From Dyella_B sp035508675 (GTDB lineage Bacteria; Pseudomonadota; Gammaproteobacteria; Xanthomonadales; Rhodanobacteraceae): 14,130 nt of DNA. The DNA lies in NCBI RefSeq assembly GCF_035508675.1, contig NZ_DATJMN010000315.1, positions 1-14,130 of the forward strand, written 5' to 3'. Under the pieces are notes generated by a model. That model worked only from the letters and a program-made list of their open reading frames with translations, did no database searches and was not told where the DNA came from. This document shows, in pieces, positions 6,595 to 13,517 of this stretch. The position numbers and the translations under genes were made by a program. Each line of letters opens with the position of its first letter. Position 1 is the first letter of the stretch.

Positions 6595-6658
6595 GTAGGC
6601 TGGGATGAAATCCCAGCATCTGTTTGCATGGCGACGCTGGGATTTCATCTCAGCCTAC
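6595..6658. repeat. Inverted pair of GTAG-headed REP elements (type B)
   Basis: Unit 1 (6595-6617) is GTAG followed by a hairpin pairing GCTGGGAT with ATCCCAGC around GAA. Unit 2 (6636-6658) is the same on the opposite strand with a single mismatch, so the pair forms 23-base arms around an 18-base spacer. A truncated GTAGGCTGG lies just before it at 6579-6587. The structure is that of SMAG-like REPs arranged as a BIME. It begins 14 bases beyond the stop of the minus-strand YccS-family gene and may act as its transcript-end hairpin. Reverse-complemented, the spacer begins with the same 11 bases as the type A spacer at 2504. Confidence 0.85.
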
Positions 6659-6672
6659 GGTGTCGGCCTCGA

Positions 6673-8829
6673 TCACCCGTGGCGAATATCCCGCACCACG
6701 CTTCCCAGGCGGTCCCGCTGCGCCAGGATTAGCCCCAGCTGTCCCAGTACCAGGCGCGCTGTTTCGTCCTCCACGCCGTCCGCTGCGGGCATCATGCTTT
6801 GCTCCGCGTCGCTTTCCAGTGGCGTGGCTGCGGTAGCCAGCAGCGCATCGGCCAGCTGTTCCAGTTTGGTGACGACCAGATTGCCGGCGAGCGTCACGGT
6901 ATCGCGGGCGTCGGCGCAGGTGATCGCCTGGCGATGCGCGCCGAGCGCGGAAATATGCCCGAGCATGGTGTGGGCGATGGTGAGGAAGCGCAGCAGGTCT
7001 TCGTTGCCGCGTTGCTGGCGGCCCGGTTCGCGCAGCATGTTGGCGAGCATGCCGCTGAGTGCGGCGTCGGCGTTGTGGGCTTCGCGGCGGGCGATGCGGT
7101 AGGGCAGGTCGTCGCGTTTGCCATGTACGTATTGCGCGATCACCTGCTGCAGGTAGCGCGCATCGTTGCGCAAGGTGTTGGATAGCACCTGGTCGAGCTG
7201 GCGGCCTTGCCAGTCAGGCAGCACCAGGTAGATGGAGAGGGCGGCAATGGCGGCGCCGATCAGGGTATCGACCAGGCGCGGCCACATCACGTCGTAGCCA
7301 TGGCCGACCTGGCTGAAGCACAGCACCACGAACACGGTGATGGATGCAGTCGCCAGGGTGTAGCGCCGCAAGCGTGCGGCGAAGAACACCACGCAGGACA
7401 GCACGATCAGCAGCAAGGGCCACGGTTCGGCGGGCAGCAGGCGCAACGTGGCCCAGCCGATCACCACGCCGATCACCGTGCCGGAGACACGCTGCAGCAT
7501 GCGCGTGAGCGTGGCGCCGTAGCTTGGTTGGCAGACCAGCAGGGTGGTCAGCAAAATCCAGTAGCCGTACAGCGGATGCATCAGGCGCAGCACGCCGAAG
7601 CCGGCCGTCAACGCCAGCGCGAGGCGGATGGCGTGGCGGAAGCGTGACGAGCGCGGCGTGAGCTGGATGGTGATGCGCTCCCACACTTCGCCCAGGGTTT
7701 GCGGACCGGGGTTCTGCAGGGCGCCGTCTTCGCCGTCGAGCGTCGTCGGCGTGTGATCGTTTTCCAGCAAAGCCTGGATGGCGGTGATGTTTCGCAGCAG
7801 GGCTTCCAGCGAACGCAGCAGTTGTTCGGATGGTGCGTGCAGGGTGCCGCGTGGCGCATAGATGGCGTTGCGCAAGTCGCTTTGCGCGGCGCGCAGGTCG
7901 GTGGCCGGCCTGGGCGCGGTGCGCAGGCGCAATGCGTCGGCCTGCGCGTGGCATTGCTGTGCCTGCAGGCGCAGCAGGTGTTCGCAGCGGAACAGCACGT
8001 CGCTGTGATAGAACGCCTCGGCCAGCTCGGCATAGGGATAGTGCGCGGAGCTGACGCGCTCATGGATGTCCTGCGCCTTGAAGTACAGCTGCAGGCGCGC
8101 CGCGGTGGCGCCACGCGGGCGGCGCATGCCGATGCGGTCGATCAGCACGATGCGGGTGTCGTTGAGCGCGTCCACCACTTGTTCGTTCTGCATCGCCAGC
8201 GTCAGCAGCAGCGCGTCGCGGTCGATGCCGCGCACCGGCGTGAATAGCGCGGCCTTGGTCTGCAGATAATCGCCCAGCGCGTCGAACACGCGAGCCAAGG
8301 CGTGGCGCACGGCAAGCTGCGGCGACAGCACGCTCCACAGCAGCGACAGCAGCCCATACCAGGCCGCGCCGCCCAGCAGTTGCAAAGGCTCGCTGATCAG
8401 CGAGGTTGGCGGATGCGGCTGGTCGGTGCCGATCATGGTGTATACGGCCAGGATCAGCGTGCCGCCGGCGATGGTGGCGTAGCGCGCGCTGATCGAACCG
8501 AGCATCACCAGCACGAAAGTCATCGCCGCCAGTGCCAGCGCGAACGGCCATGGATACGGCAGCAGCCATTCCACGGTGAAGGCGACGCCGGCAAAACAGC
8601 CCAGCGTGACCAGCAGCGTGATGGAGCGGCTGCGCCAGTGATCCTCGGTTTCGGCCAGCGCGCAGGCGATCACGCCCAGCATGGCCGGAGTCATCGCGGC
8701 AGCATGGTTGCCCCACAGGCAATACAGGATCACGCCGCCGAGGGCGAGCAATACGCGCTGGCATTCGGCGAAGCGATCCGAGCCACGCAGGCGGCGCCAG
8801 TAATGCAGCAGGGTGGGGTGGGAAGCCAT
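6673..8829 (-). CDS. yccS: YccS-family FUSC inner-membrane protein
   Basis: A large inner-membrane protein of the FUSC/YccS-YhfK family, related to plant aluminium-activated malate transporters and aromatic-acid efflux proteins; the transported substrate of YccS is not established. From the ATG at 8829 it has 718 aa, essentially the length of E. coli YccS. Two clusters of membrane segments (about residues 25-175 and 400-540) are each followed by a cytoplasmic helical region. YccS-like motifs seen: RYATIA, YTMIGT, KAQDIHERVSSAHY, HSDVLFRCEHL, GYWILLTTLLVCQPSY, YRIARREAHNADA and ISALGAHR. The frame opens at 8871, but residues before 8829 are Cys/Lys-rich and unlike the family. No strong ribosome site is visible. 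It is monocistronic and transcribed divergently from the ABC importer genes. Confidence 0.92.
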   Translation of the reverse strand: MASHPTLLHYWRRLRGSDRFAECQRVLLALGGVILYCLWGNHAAAMTPAMLGVIACALAETEDHWRSRSITLLVTLGCFAGVAFTVEWLLPYPWPFALALAAMTFVLVMLGSISARYATIAGGTLILAVYTMIGTDQPHPPTSLISEPLQLLGGAAWYGLLSLLWSVLSPQLAVRHALARVFDALGDYLQTKAALFTPVRGIDRDALLLTLAMQNEQVVDALNDTRIVLIDRIGMRRPRGATAARLQLYFKAQDIHERVSSAHYPYAELAEAFYHSDVLFRCEHLLRLQAQQCHAQADALRLRTAPRPATDLRAAQSDLRNAIYAPRGTLHAPSEQLLRSLEALLRNITAIQALLENDHTPTTLDGEDGALQNPGPQTLGEVWERITIQLTPRSSRFRHAIRLALALTAGFGVLRLMHPLYGYWILLTTLLVCQPSYGATLTRMLQRVSGTVIGVVIGWATLRLLPAEPWPLLLIVLSCVVFFAARLRRYTLATASITVFVVLCFSQVGHGYDVMWPRLVDTLIGAAIAALSIYLVLPDWQGRQLDQVLSNTLRNDARYLQQVIAQYVHGKRDDLPYRIARREAHNADAALSGMLANMLREPGRQQRGNEDLLRFLTIAHTMLGHISALGAHRQAITCADARDTVTLAGNLVVTKLEQLADALLATAATPLESDAEQSMMPAADGVEDETARLVLGQLGLILAQRDRLGSVVRDIRHG

Positions 8830-8886
8830 GGCGGCTAGGATACATGCTGCTTTGCAACATCCACCTTTCAAGCGCCTTGGGCTGCA

Positions 8887-8973
8887 AGGTTGGTGGTGAG
8901 GCGCAGCCGAACCCCAACATCGCCATCTGCATGGGGCAACGTTGGGGTTCGCGTGCGCTTACCACCAACCTAC
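8887..8973. repeat. Inverted pair of GTAG-headed REP elements (type A, copy 2)
   Basis: Unit 1 (8887-8918) and the opposite-strand unit 2 (8941-8973) are close copies of the units at 2471-2555, sharing TTGGTGGT and GAACCCCAAC. Unit 2 keeps the GTAG head; unit 1 has lost its GT (GCAAGG). The inner stem is GGC/GCC in unit 1 and CGC/GCG in unit 2, again paired changes. The 22-base spacer (8919-8940) contains TCGCCAT and GCATGG, as in copy 1. It occupies most of the divergent promoter region between the YccS-family gene and the ABC operon. Confidence 0.85.
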
Positions 8974-9023
8974 ACTAGCTTCCGGCCTAGAATGCCGCTT
9001 CCACTGCCTACGCCCATCCCCTA

Positions 9024-9794
9024 ATGTCTCCCACCAGCAACGCCTCCTCCGAAGCGTTCGAGCTCCGCGGCGTCAGCAAGCGCTATGGCAACGTCATCGC
9101 GCTGGACGATGTCAGCCTGCGTTTTCCAGCCGGCAGCAATACCGCCCTGATCGGCAGCAGCGGGTCGGGCAAATCGACTTTGCTGCGCGTGCTGCTGGGC
9201 CTGGAGTGGCCGGACCGCGGCGAGATCTGGGTGGATGGTTCCATGCTGGAACAGGCACATGTGCTGGCACTGCGCCGGCGTGTGGGCTATGTGATCCAGG
9301 AGGGCGGCTTGTTTCCGCACCTCACCGCGTTGGGCAACCTGGCGTTGCTGCCGCATCACCTGGGCTGGAGCCGCGACCGCATCCGCCAACGCGCGGAAGA
9401 ACTGGCCGCGCTGACGCATTTGCCGCAGGGCGTGCTGGAGCGCTACCCCGCCGAGCTGTCCGGCGGCCAGCGCCAGCGCGTGGCGCTGATGCGCGGACTG
9501 ATGCTCGATCCGGACGCCTTGCTACTCGACGAACCGCTGGGCGCGCTCGACCCGATCGTGCGCCATGAATTGCAGGACGAGCTGAAGGCGATCTTCGACC
9601 AGCTCGGCAAGAGCGTCATCGTCGTCACGCACGACATGGCCGAAGCGGCGTGGTTTGCCGATCGCCTGGTGCTGATGCGCAACGGCAAGGTGGTGCAGGA
9701 TGGACGGCTGGATGATTTTTGCCAGCGGCCGGCCGATCCCTTCGTGACCCGGTTCGTGAAAGCGCAGCGCACCTTGCGGGGCGTGTCGTCATGA
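9024..9794 (+). CDS. Osmoprotectant-type ABC importer ATP-binding protein
   Basis: Cytoplasmic ATPase of an importer of the glycine betaine/choline/ergothioneine (OpuC/YehX/EgtV) class, 256 aa. Walker A GSSGSGKST is at 44-52, the Q-loop at IQEGGLFPHL (about 91-100), the signature LSGGQRQRVALMRGL at about 144-158, Walker B LLLDEPLGALD at about 164-174, and the H-loop VVTHDMAEA at about 200-208. It is shorter than OpuCA/ProV because it lacks the C-terminal CBS pair that senses ionic strength, so osmotic gating through CBS domains is unlikely. The ribosome site before the ATG at 9024 is poor. It overlaps the next gene by ATGA and surely forms a complex with it. Ligand is not determined. Confidence 0.93.
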   Translation: MSPTSNASSEAFELRGVSKRYGNVIALDDVSLRFPAGSNTALIGSSGSGKSTLLRVLLGLEWPDRGEIWVDGSMLEQAHVLALRRRVGYVIQEGGLFPHLTALGNLALLPHHLGWSRDRIRQRAEELAALTHLPQGVLERYPAELSGGQRQRVALMRGLMLDPDALLLDEPLGALDPIVRHELQDELKAIFDQLGKSVIVVTHDMAEAAWFADRLVLMRNGKVVQDGRLDDFCQRPADPFVTRFVKAQRTLRGVSS

Positions 9795-11272
9795 AGCGCG
9801 TGTGGATAGTGTTGGCCGCCTTGCTGCTGATTCCGGCGTGGACCCAGGCCGCGCCCGTGCGCATCGGCTCCAAGCAATTCACCGAATCGGTGATCCTCGG
9901 CGAGGTGGCGCGACTGGCGGCAAGGCAGGCCGGCGTGCAAGCCGTGCATCAGCGTGAACTGGGCGGTACGGCGATTCTGTGGAGCGCGCTGCAGCACGGC
10001 GACATCGATGCGTATCCAGAATACACCGGCACGCTGACGCATGAGTTGCTGCAGCAGGTGCCGCCGGATGCAGGCATCCCCACGCTGCGCGCCGCGCTCA
10101 AGCCGCTGGGCCTGGGCATCACCGATTCGCTGGGCTTCAACGACACCTATGCGATCGGCATGCGCGAGGATCGCGCCGCGCAACTAGGCATCCAGCGTTT
10201 GTCGGATCTCGCCGCGCATCCGGAGCTGCGTTTTGGTTTCTCCAACGAATTCATGGCGCGCAGCGACGGCTGGCCGGGTTTGCGCCAGCGCTACGGTCTG
10301 CCGCAAATGCAGGTACGCGGGCTGGATCATGCGCTGGCCTATCGTGCGCTGGCCAGTGGCGCGGTGGATGCCATCGACCTCTATAGCACCGACGCGGAAA
10401 TTCCCTATTACCACCTGCGCACGCTCGATGACGACCGGCATTATTTTCCGCACTACGACGCGGTGTATCTCTATCGACTCGATCTTGCGCAGCGTTCGCC
10501 AGCTTTCATCGACGTGTTGAACAAGCTTGCCGGTCGCATCGATGCCGACGCGATGCGGCAGATGAACGCCATGGTGAAACTGCATGGCGAAAAGGAAACC
10601 GCGGTGGCGGCGGATTTTCTCGGCGTGCAGCCGGATAGCGATGGCGCAGGGCTATGGGCCCGATTGTGGCAACGCACCCTGGAGCATCTGCGCCTGGTAT
10701 GCGTCTCGCTGCTGGCAGCCGTATGCATCGCGATACCGCTGGGCGTGTTCGCCGCGCATGCAAAGCGGCTGGGCCAATTGGTCATGGCGCTCAGCGGCGT
10801 GCTGCAGACCATTCCGTCGCTGGCCATGTTCGTCTTCATGATTCCGTTCTTCGGCATCGGCACCTGGCCGGCGATTGCGGCCTTGTTCCTGTACAGCCTG
10901 TTGCCGATCGTGCGCAACACTTATACGGGATTGGCCGGCATTCCGCCGGACCTGCGCGAATCCGCCGCTGCGCTGGGCTTGCCGCGCGGCGTGCGGTTGC
11001 GCCGCGTGGAACTGCCCATGGCGATGCGCTCGATCCTGGCGGGCGTCAAGACCGCCGCCGTGATCAATGTCGGCACCGCGACTTTGGGTGCGCTGATCGG
11101 TGCGGGTGGTTACGGGCAACCCATCGTTACCGGCATCCGGTTGGACGACACCGGGTTGATCCTGGAAGGCGCCATTCCGGCTGCCTGCATGGCGCTGGTA
11201 GTACAGGGTTTGTTCGAAGGCGTGGAGCGCTGGCTGACGCCGCGCGGGATGCGCCTGGAAGCGCGGCAGTAA
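9791..11272 (+). CDS. Fused substrate-binding/permease protein of an osmoprotectant-type ABC importer
   Basis: A 493-aa protein combining a periplasmic binding domain and a permease. Residues 1-21 are a signal/anchor segment ending TQAAP. Residues about 22-280 are an OpuAC/OsmF-type binding domain, with GSKQFTESVILGE (26-38), ELGGT (56-60), DAYPEYTGT (73-81), DTYAIGM (118-124) and DLYSTDAEIPYY (196-207). Residues about 295-485 are a BPD-type membrane domain with some five hydrophobic segments and an EAA loop, LRESAAALGLPRGVRLRRVELPMA (388-411), that contacts the ATPase. Fusions of this transporter class that I remember, such as OpuA and EgtU, place the binding domain after the permease; here it comes first. 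The ATG at 9791 overlaps the ATPase stop. Substrate could be betaine, choline, carnitine or ergothioneine; the sequence does not decide. Confidence 0.92.
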   Translation: MKRVWIVLAALLLIPAWTQAAPVRIGSKQFTESVILGEVARLAARQAGVQAVHQRELGGTAILWSALQHGDIDAYPEYTGTLTHELLQQVPPDAGIPTLRAALKPLGLGITDSLGFNDTYAIGMREDRAAQLGIQRLSDLAAHPELRFGFSNEFMARSDGWPGLRQRYGLPQMQVRGLDHALAYRALASGAVDAIDLYSTDAEIPYYHLRTLDDDRHYFPHYDAVYLYRLDLAQRSPAFIDVLNKLAGRIDADAMRQMNAMVKLHGEKETAVAADFLGVQPDSDGAGLWARLWQRTLEHLRLVCVSLLAAVCIAIPLGVFAAHAKRLGQLVMALSGVLQTIPSLAMFVFMIPFFGIGTWPAIAALFLYSLLPIVRNTYTGLAGIPPDLRESAAALGLPRGVRLRRVELPMAMRSILAGVKTAAVINVGTATLGALIGAGGYGQPIVTGIRLDDTGLILEGAIPAACMALVVQGLFEGVERWLTPRGMRLEARQ

Positions 11273-11291
11273 TGGCACCACGCGTCGATCG

Positions 11292-11798
11292 CTAACGTGT
11301 GCGGCGGGTGCCCAAGGTCGATCCGCCCTTGGCTGCCGCGACGCTGCGTTGCACATCTTCCTCCTGCGTTGCATCGCCCACGCTCGGCCACATCGCCGGA
11401 TCCTCGCGGCGGCGCGTGTCTTGCTCCTCCGCACGGACCGAACTCGCACCGGCGTCGTCGAGCAGGGCGCACACGTCGTCCATCGACATCTCGCCATGCA
11501 ACTCGACCACCAGCGTGGCGTGTCCGATCAAGCGGGGATCAGGCAGCGGCTGCGGCGTGCGATCAGAGGCGGACGTGCGCTTGGGTTTGTTGCGTCCGGT
11601 GCTGGTGTCCATGCGGCCGGTATGGCTGGTTGCCGAGACCACCGTGGTCGGCGCGCTGGAGCTGGAAGCTGTGCTTGCGATGCTTTCATCGAAGCTCAAG
11701 ACAATTTGTTCACGCCGAAGCCCGCGCGACAATAATTTTTCGGCAGCCGCACTGGCATCGAATTGCGTATCGAAACAGGCAACGACAAGTTCGGCCAT
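11292..11798 (-). CDS. Uncharacterised two-lobed protein, possible general-stress family
   Basis: A 168-aa cytoplasmic protein without signal or membrane segments. The start at 11798 is chosen over upstream in-frame ATGs because GTGGAG lies seven bases before it. Residues 1-36 (MAELVVACFDTQFDASAAAEKLLSRGL...) and about 85-120 (IGHATLVVELHGEMSMDDVCALLDDAG) look like two beta-alpha-beta halves of a ferredoxin-like fold. They are joined by a Ser/Thr/Pro-rich linker (about 43-82), and a charged, disordered-looking tail follows. The FDTQFDAS.AAEKLLSRG pattern recalls the general stress protein 17M/YflT-type domain, a weak resemblance. It converges on the ABC operon with 19 bases between stops and is divergent from the DUF4142 gene. 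Function unknown. Confidence 0.8.
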   Translation of the reverse strand: MAELVVACFDTQFDASAAAEKLLSRGLRREQIVLSFDESIASTASSSSAPTTVVSATSHTGRMDTSTGRNKPKRTSASDRTPQPLPDPRLIGHATLVVELHGEMSMDDVCALLDDAGASSVRAEEQDTRRREDPAMWPSVGDATQEEDVQRSVAAAKGGSTLGTRRTR

Positions 11799-11993
11799 GA
11801 GCATGCTCCACGATGTTTGCTGTTGCATGGCACTGTAGGCCTTCGACCCTAACCGGTACATGAGCGCAAACGTAAACCGACGCGCAAAGAATGTGCACGA
11901 CGGCATAGATACGCGCGAGTCACGCCGCCGATGCTACCTATGCGGTGAATTTCGCCAGGAGATGCAGACATACCACGGCTGAACTTTGTCCTT

Positions 11994-12506
11994 GTGTTTT
12001 TGTTTATGTTGGTGATGGCTTCGCCAGTTCAGGCGCAGAGCGGGTCATCCAATGCGTCTACTGCCGCGACGGGTGCGGTCGGTGCGCATACGGCCCAGGA
12101 CGTTCGCTTCGTCATGGCTGCCTCGGCTGCGGGCGACACGGAAATCATCGCGGCGCGGCTTGCGCAAGCGCAGGCGCAATCGGCCAAGGTGAAGTCATTT
12201 GCGGCCACCATGCTGCGCGACCACACCAAGGCCAACGAAGAGTTGAAGCACATCGCGCAAAAAGACGGCTATACCGTCTCTGCCTCGCCCACACAGGAGC
12301 AGGAATCCGCACTTGCCAAGCTGCGTCCCTTGCATGGCAAGGAGTTCGATACGGCGTATGCGCAAATGATGGTGAGCGACCATCGCGAAGCAGTGGCCTT
12401 GTTTCAGGCGGAATCCACCTCGGGTTCGGATGAGGATTTGAAGGCGTTTGCGACGCAGACGCTGCCGGTGTTGCAGCATCACTTGGCGTTGGCGAATGCG
12501 TTGTGA
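11994..12506 (+). CDS. Exported DUF4142 protein
   Basis: DUF4142 proteins are exported, ferritin-like helical bundles of unknown function, common in stress- and envelope-related loci. Family features seen: VGAHTAQDVRFVMAASAAGDTEI early, a helical KSFAATMLRDHTKANEEL (about 66-83), FDTAYAQMMVSDHREAVALFQAE (about 117-139), and a C-terminal AFATQTLPVLQHHLALANAL. A hydrophobic segment ending SPVQAQ is a signal peptide. The start is uncertain: no ATG precedes the hydrophobic core in frame, so GTG at 11994 is used here, leaving an n-region without positive charge. A good ribosome site (AGGAG, 11957-11961) points instead to the ATG at 11962, which is one base out of frame and stops at 11980-11982. 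A start farther upstream, a frameshift or an assembly error is possible. Confidence 0.85.
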   Translation: MFLFMLVMASPVQAQSGSSNASTAATGAVGAHTAQDVRFVMAASAAGDTEIIAARLAQAQAQSAKVKSFAATMLRDHTKANEELKHIAQKDGYTVSASPTQEQESALAKLRPLHGKEFDTAYAQMMVSDHREAVALFQAESTSGSDEDLKAFATQTLPVLQHHLALANAL

Positions 12507-12511
12507 TCCCT

Positions 12512-12540
12512 GGTCGTTCCGGGGGTTCGCCGGAATGACC
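12512..12540 (+). terminator. Hairpin after the DUF4142 gene
   Basis: GGTCGTTCCGG (12512-12522) pairs with CCGGAATGACC (12530-12540) with one mismatch, around a 7-base loop, six bases after the DUF4142 stop and just beyond the stop of the convergent proline-rich gene. There is no U-run, so it may be a bidirectional transcript-end hairpin or a member of the GGAATGAC intergenic repeat family also seen at the left window edge. Confidence 0.5.
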
Positions 12541-12550
12541 GGTCTGGGAT

Positions 12551-12787
12551 TCAAATCAACGCCTGCGGCACCGGAGGCGTGCCCACCGGATCGCCAATCG
12601 GTGCGGGTGGCGGTTCCGGATCGGTAAGCGGCGGGCGCTCGGGTGTCGGCAACGGCGGCTCGGGACCTGGGTCCGGGATGCCGGGTGACGGCGAGGGTGA
12701 AGGGGATGGCGGTTTTTCCGGAGGCGGTTCGGGTACTTTCGCGTGGATGTGCAGTAAGGCATGCGCGGTCGCATGGATGCGGTTCAT
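12551..12787 (-). CDS. Small proline-rich hypothetical protein
   Basis: A 78-aa protein starting MNRIHATAHALLHIHAKVPEPPPEK. After a short His-rich helix-like head (residues 1-17) it is almost entirely Pro/Glu/Ser/Asp, with PSPSPSPSPG, GPEPPLPTPE and PEPPPAPIGDP, so it is probably extended and disordered. The start at 12787 is supported by a strong AGGAGG seven bases upstream, good evidence for a real gene despite low complexity. The frame continues upstream to 12892 without another good site. There is no signal peptide or membrane segment. The gene is divergent from the DUF421 gene and convergent with the DUF4142 gene. I remember similar short proline-rich hypotheticals from Xanthomonadales, but no function. 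Confidence 0.7.
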   Translation of the reverse strand: MNRIHATAHALLHIHAKVPEPPPEKPPSPSPSPSPGIPDPGPEPPLPTPERPPLTDPEPPPAPIGDPVGTPPVPQALI

Positions 12788-12818
12788 GGAATGCCCTCCT
12801 CGCAGGTTGCCATGGTTG

Positions 12819-12847
12819 CGTGCACTGTGAGCGTGTACACGTGCACG
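12819..12847. promoter_or_regulatory. Palindromic site between divergent genes
   Basis: CGTGCAC (12819-12825) and GTGCACG (12841-12847) form a 7-base inverted repeat, with the perfect palindrome GTGTACAC at 12833-12840 between them. It lies 31 bases upstream of the proline-rich gene start and about 120 bases upstream of the DUF421 gene. Position and symmetry suit an operator for the divergent promoters; no regulator can be named. Confidence 0.3.
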
Positions 12848-12967
12848 AGAAACAAATTCCTTGTGACGGTTGGGGCATGGCAATGCATTCACGCGCCATC
12901 AACCGTTTTTCACCGGCGATGGCGGGATAGTGGTGCCCGTTGGTCAATCGCCAAGGAGTCTGCTTCA

Positions 12968-13441
12968 ATGAGTAACGCATTCGAAATGGCCATGCCATGG
13001 TGGCAGTTCGTGTGGCGTGGCGTCGCCGGGTATCTGGCTGCCGTGTTCATGATGCGCATCGTCGGCAAGCGTTCATTCGGGGACATGTCTACCTTCGACA
13101 TCATCGTGCTGGTACTGGTCGGCGGCGTCTTGCGCAATTCCATCGTGGGGCACGATGGCTCCTTCCAGGGCGGCCTTATCGCCGTCGCGTCCATGTTGGC
13201 CACGGACCGTGCCCTGGCTTGGGTATGCACGCGGTCGCCATGGTTTAACCGTTTCGTGGAAGGTCGTCCCACAGTGCTGGTGCACGATGGCGAGTTGGTG
13301 CCGGGCGCATTGGAGCGTGTCAGTCTTCCCAAGGCGGCGTTTCGACGCGCCTTGCATACGGAAGGCATGGAAGACATCGGGGACATCAGCATCGCCAGAC
13401 TCGAACCGAATGGGCGCATTACGATCATTCGCAAGCACTAA
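12968..13441 (+). CDS. DUF421/YetF-domain membrane protein
   Basis: A 157-aa inner-membrane protein of the DUF421 (YetF/YdfR) type, function unknown. Two or three hydrophobic segments are seen at about residues 10-32, 42-60 and 67-87, including the family stretch MRIVGKRSFGDMSTFDIIVLVLVGG.LRNSIVG. A cytoplasmic domain from about residue 97 carries GRPTVLVHDGELVPGALER and ends with DISIARLEPNGRITIIRK, matching the YetF C-terminal fold. The ATG at 12968 is preceded by AAGGAG, while the frame upstream to 12761 has no similar support. Proteins of this family are usually 150-230 aa, so this is a compact member. It is followed after 76 bases by the DUF6496 gene on the same strand and could share its transcript. 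Confidence 0.9.
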   Translation: MSNAFEMAMPWWQFVWRGVAGYLAAVFMMRIVGKRSFGDMSTFDIIVLVLVGGVLRNSIVGHDGSFQGGLIAVASMLATDRALAWVCTRSPWFNRFVEGRPTVLVHDGELVPGALERVSLPKAAFRRALHTEGMEDIGDISIARLEPNGRITIIRKH

Positions 13442-13517
13442 TGGAACATGCCTTGACGACGTATCGACGCAGCCGCGAGTAAAGCTGCTTTTGCTCGCTC
13501 ACTTCGGAGATCACGAC

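Larger units (their letters stand above)
6181..6672. other. Gene-free interval between moaA and the YccS-family gene
   Basis: No credible coding sequence is seen in these 492 bases. From left to right it holds the moaA promoter region, a GT/G-rich stretch (about 6195-6310), a dense series of hairpins belonging to a common Xanthomonadales intergenic repeat (6355-6554), and an inverted REP pair (6595-6658). The open frames across it, on both strands, have no ribosome site and are low-complexity translations of palindromes. Confidence 0.75.

Noticed and set aside
6213..6629. Open frames on both strands in the moaA to YccS-family interval (also plus 6240-6608)
   Set aside because: They run across nested palindromes, lack ribosome sites, and give the KKSNQKKGHP type translation known from a Xanthomonadales repeat.
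12195..12998. Minus-strand open frame of 267 codons
   Set aside because: It overlaps the DUF4142 gene, the proline-rich gene and the DUF421 start in other frames and has no coding-like composition.
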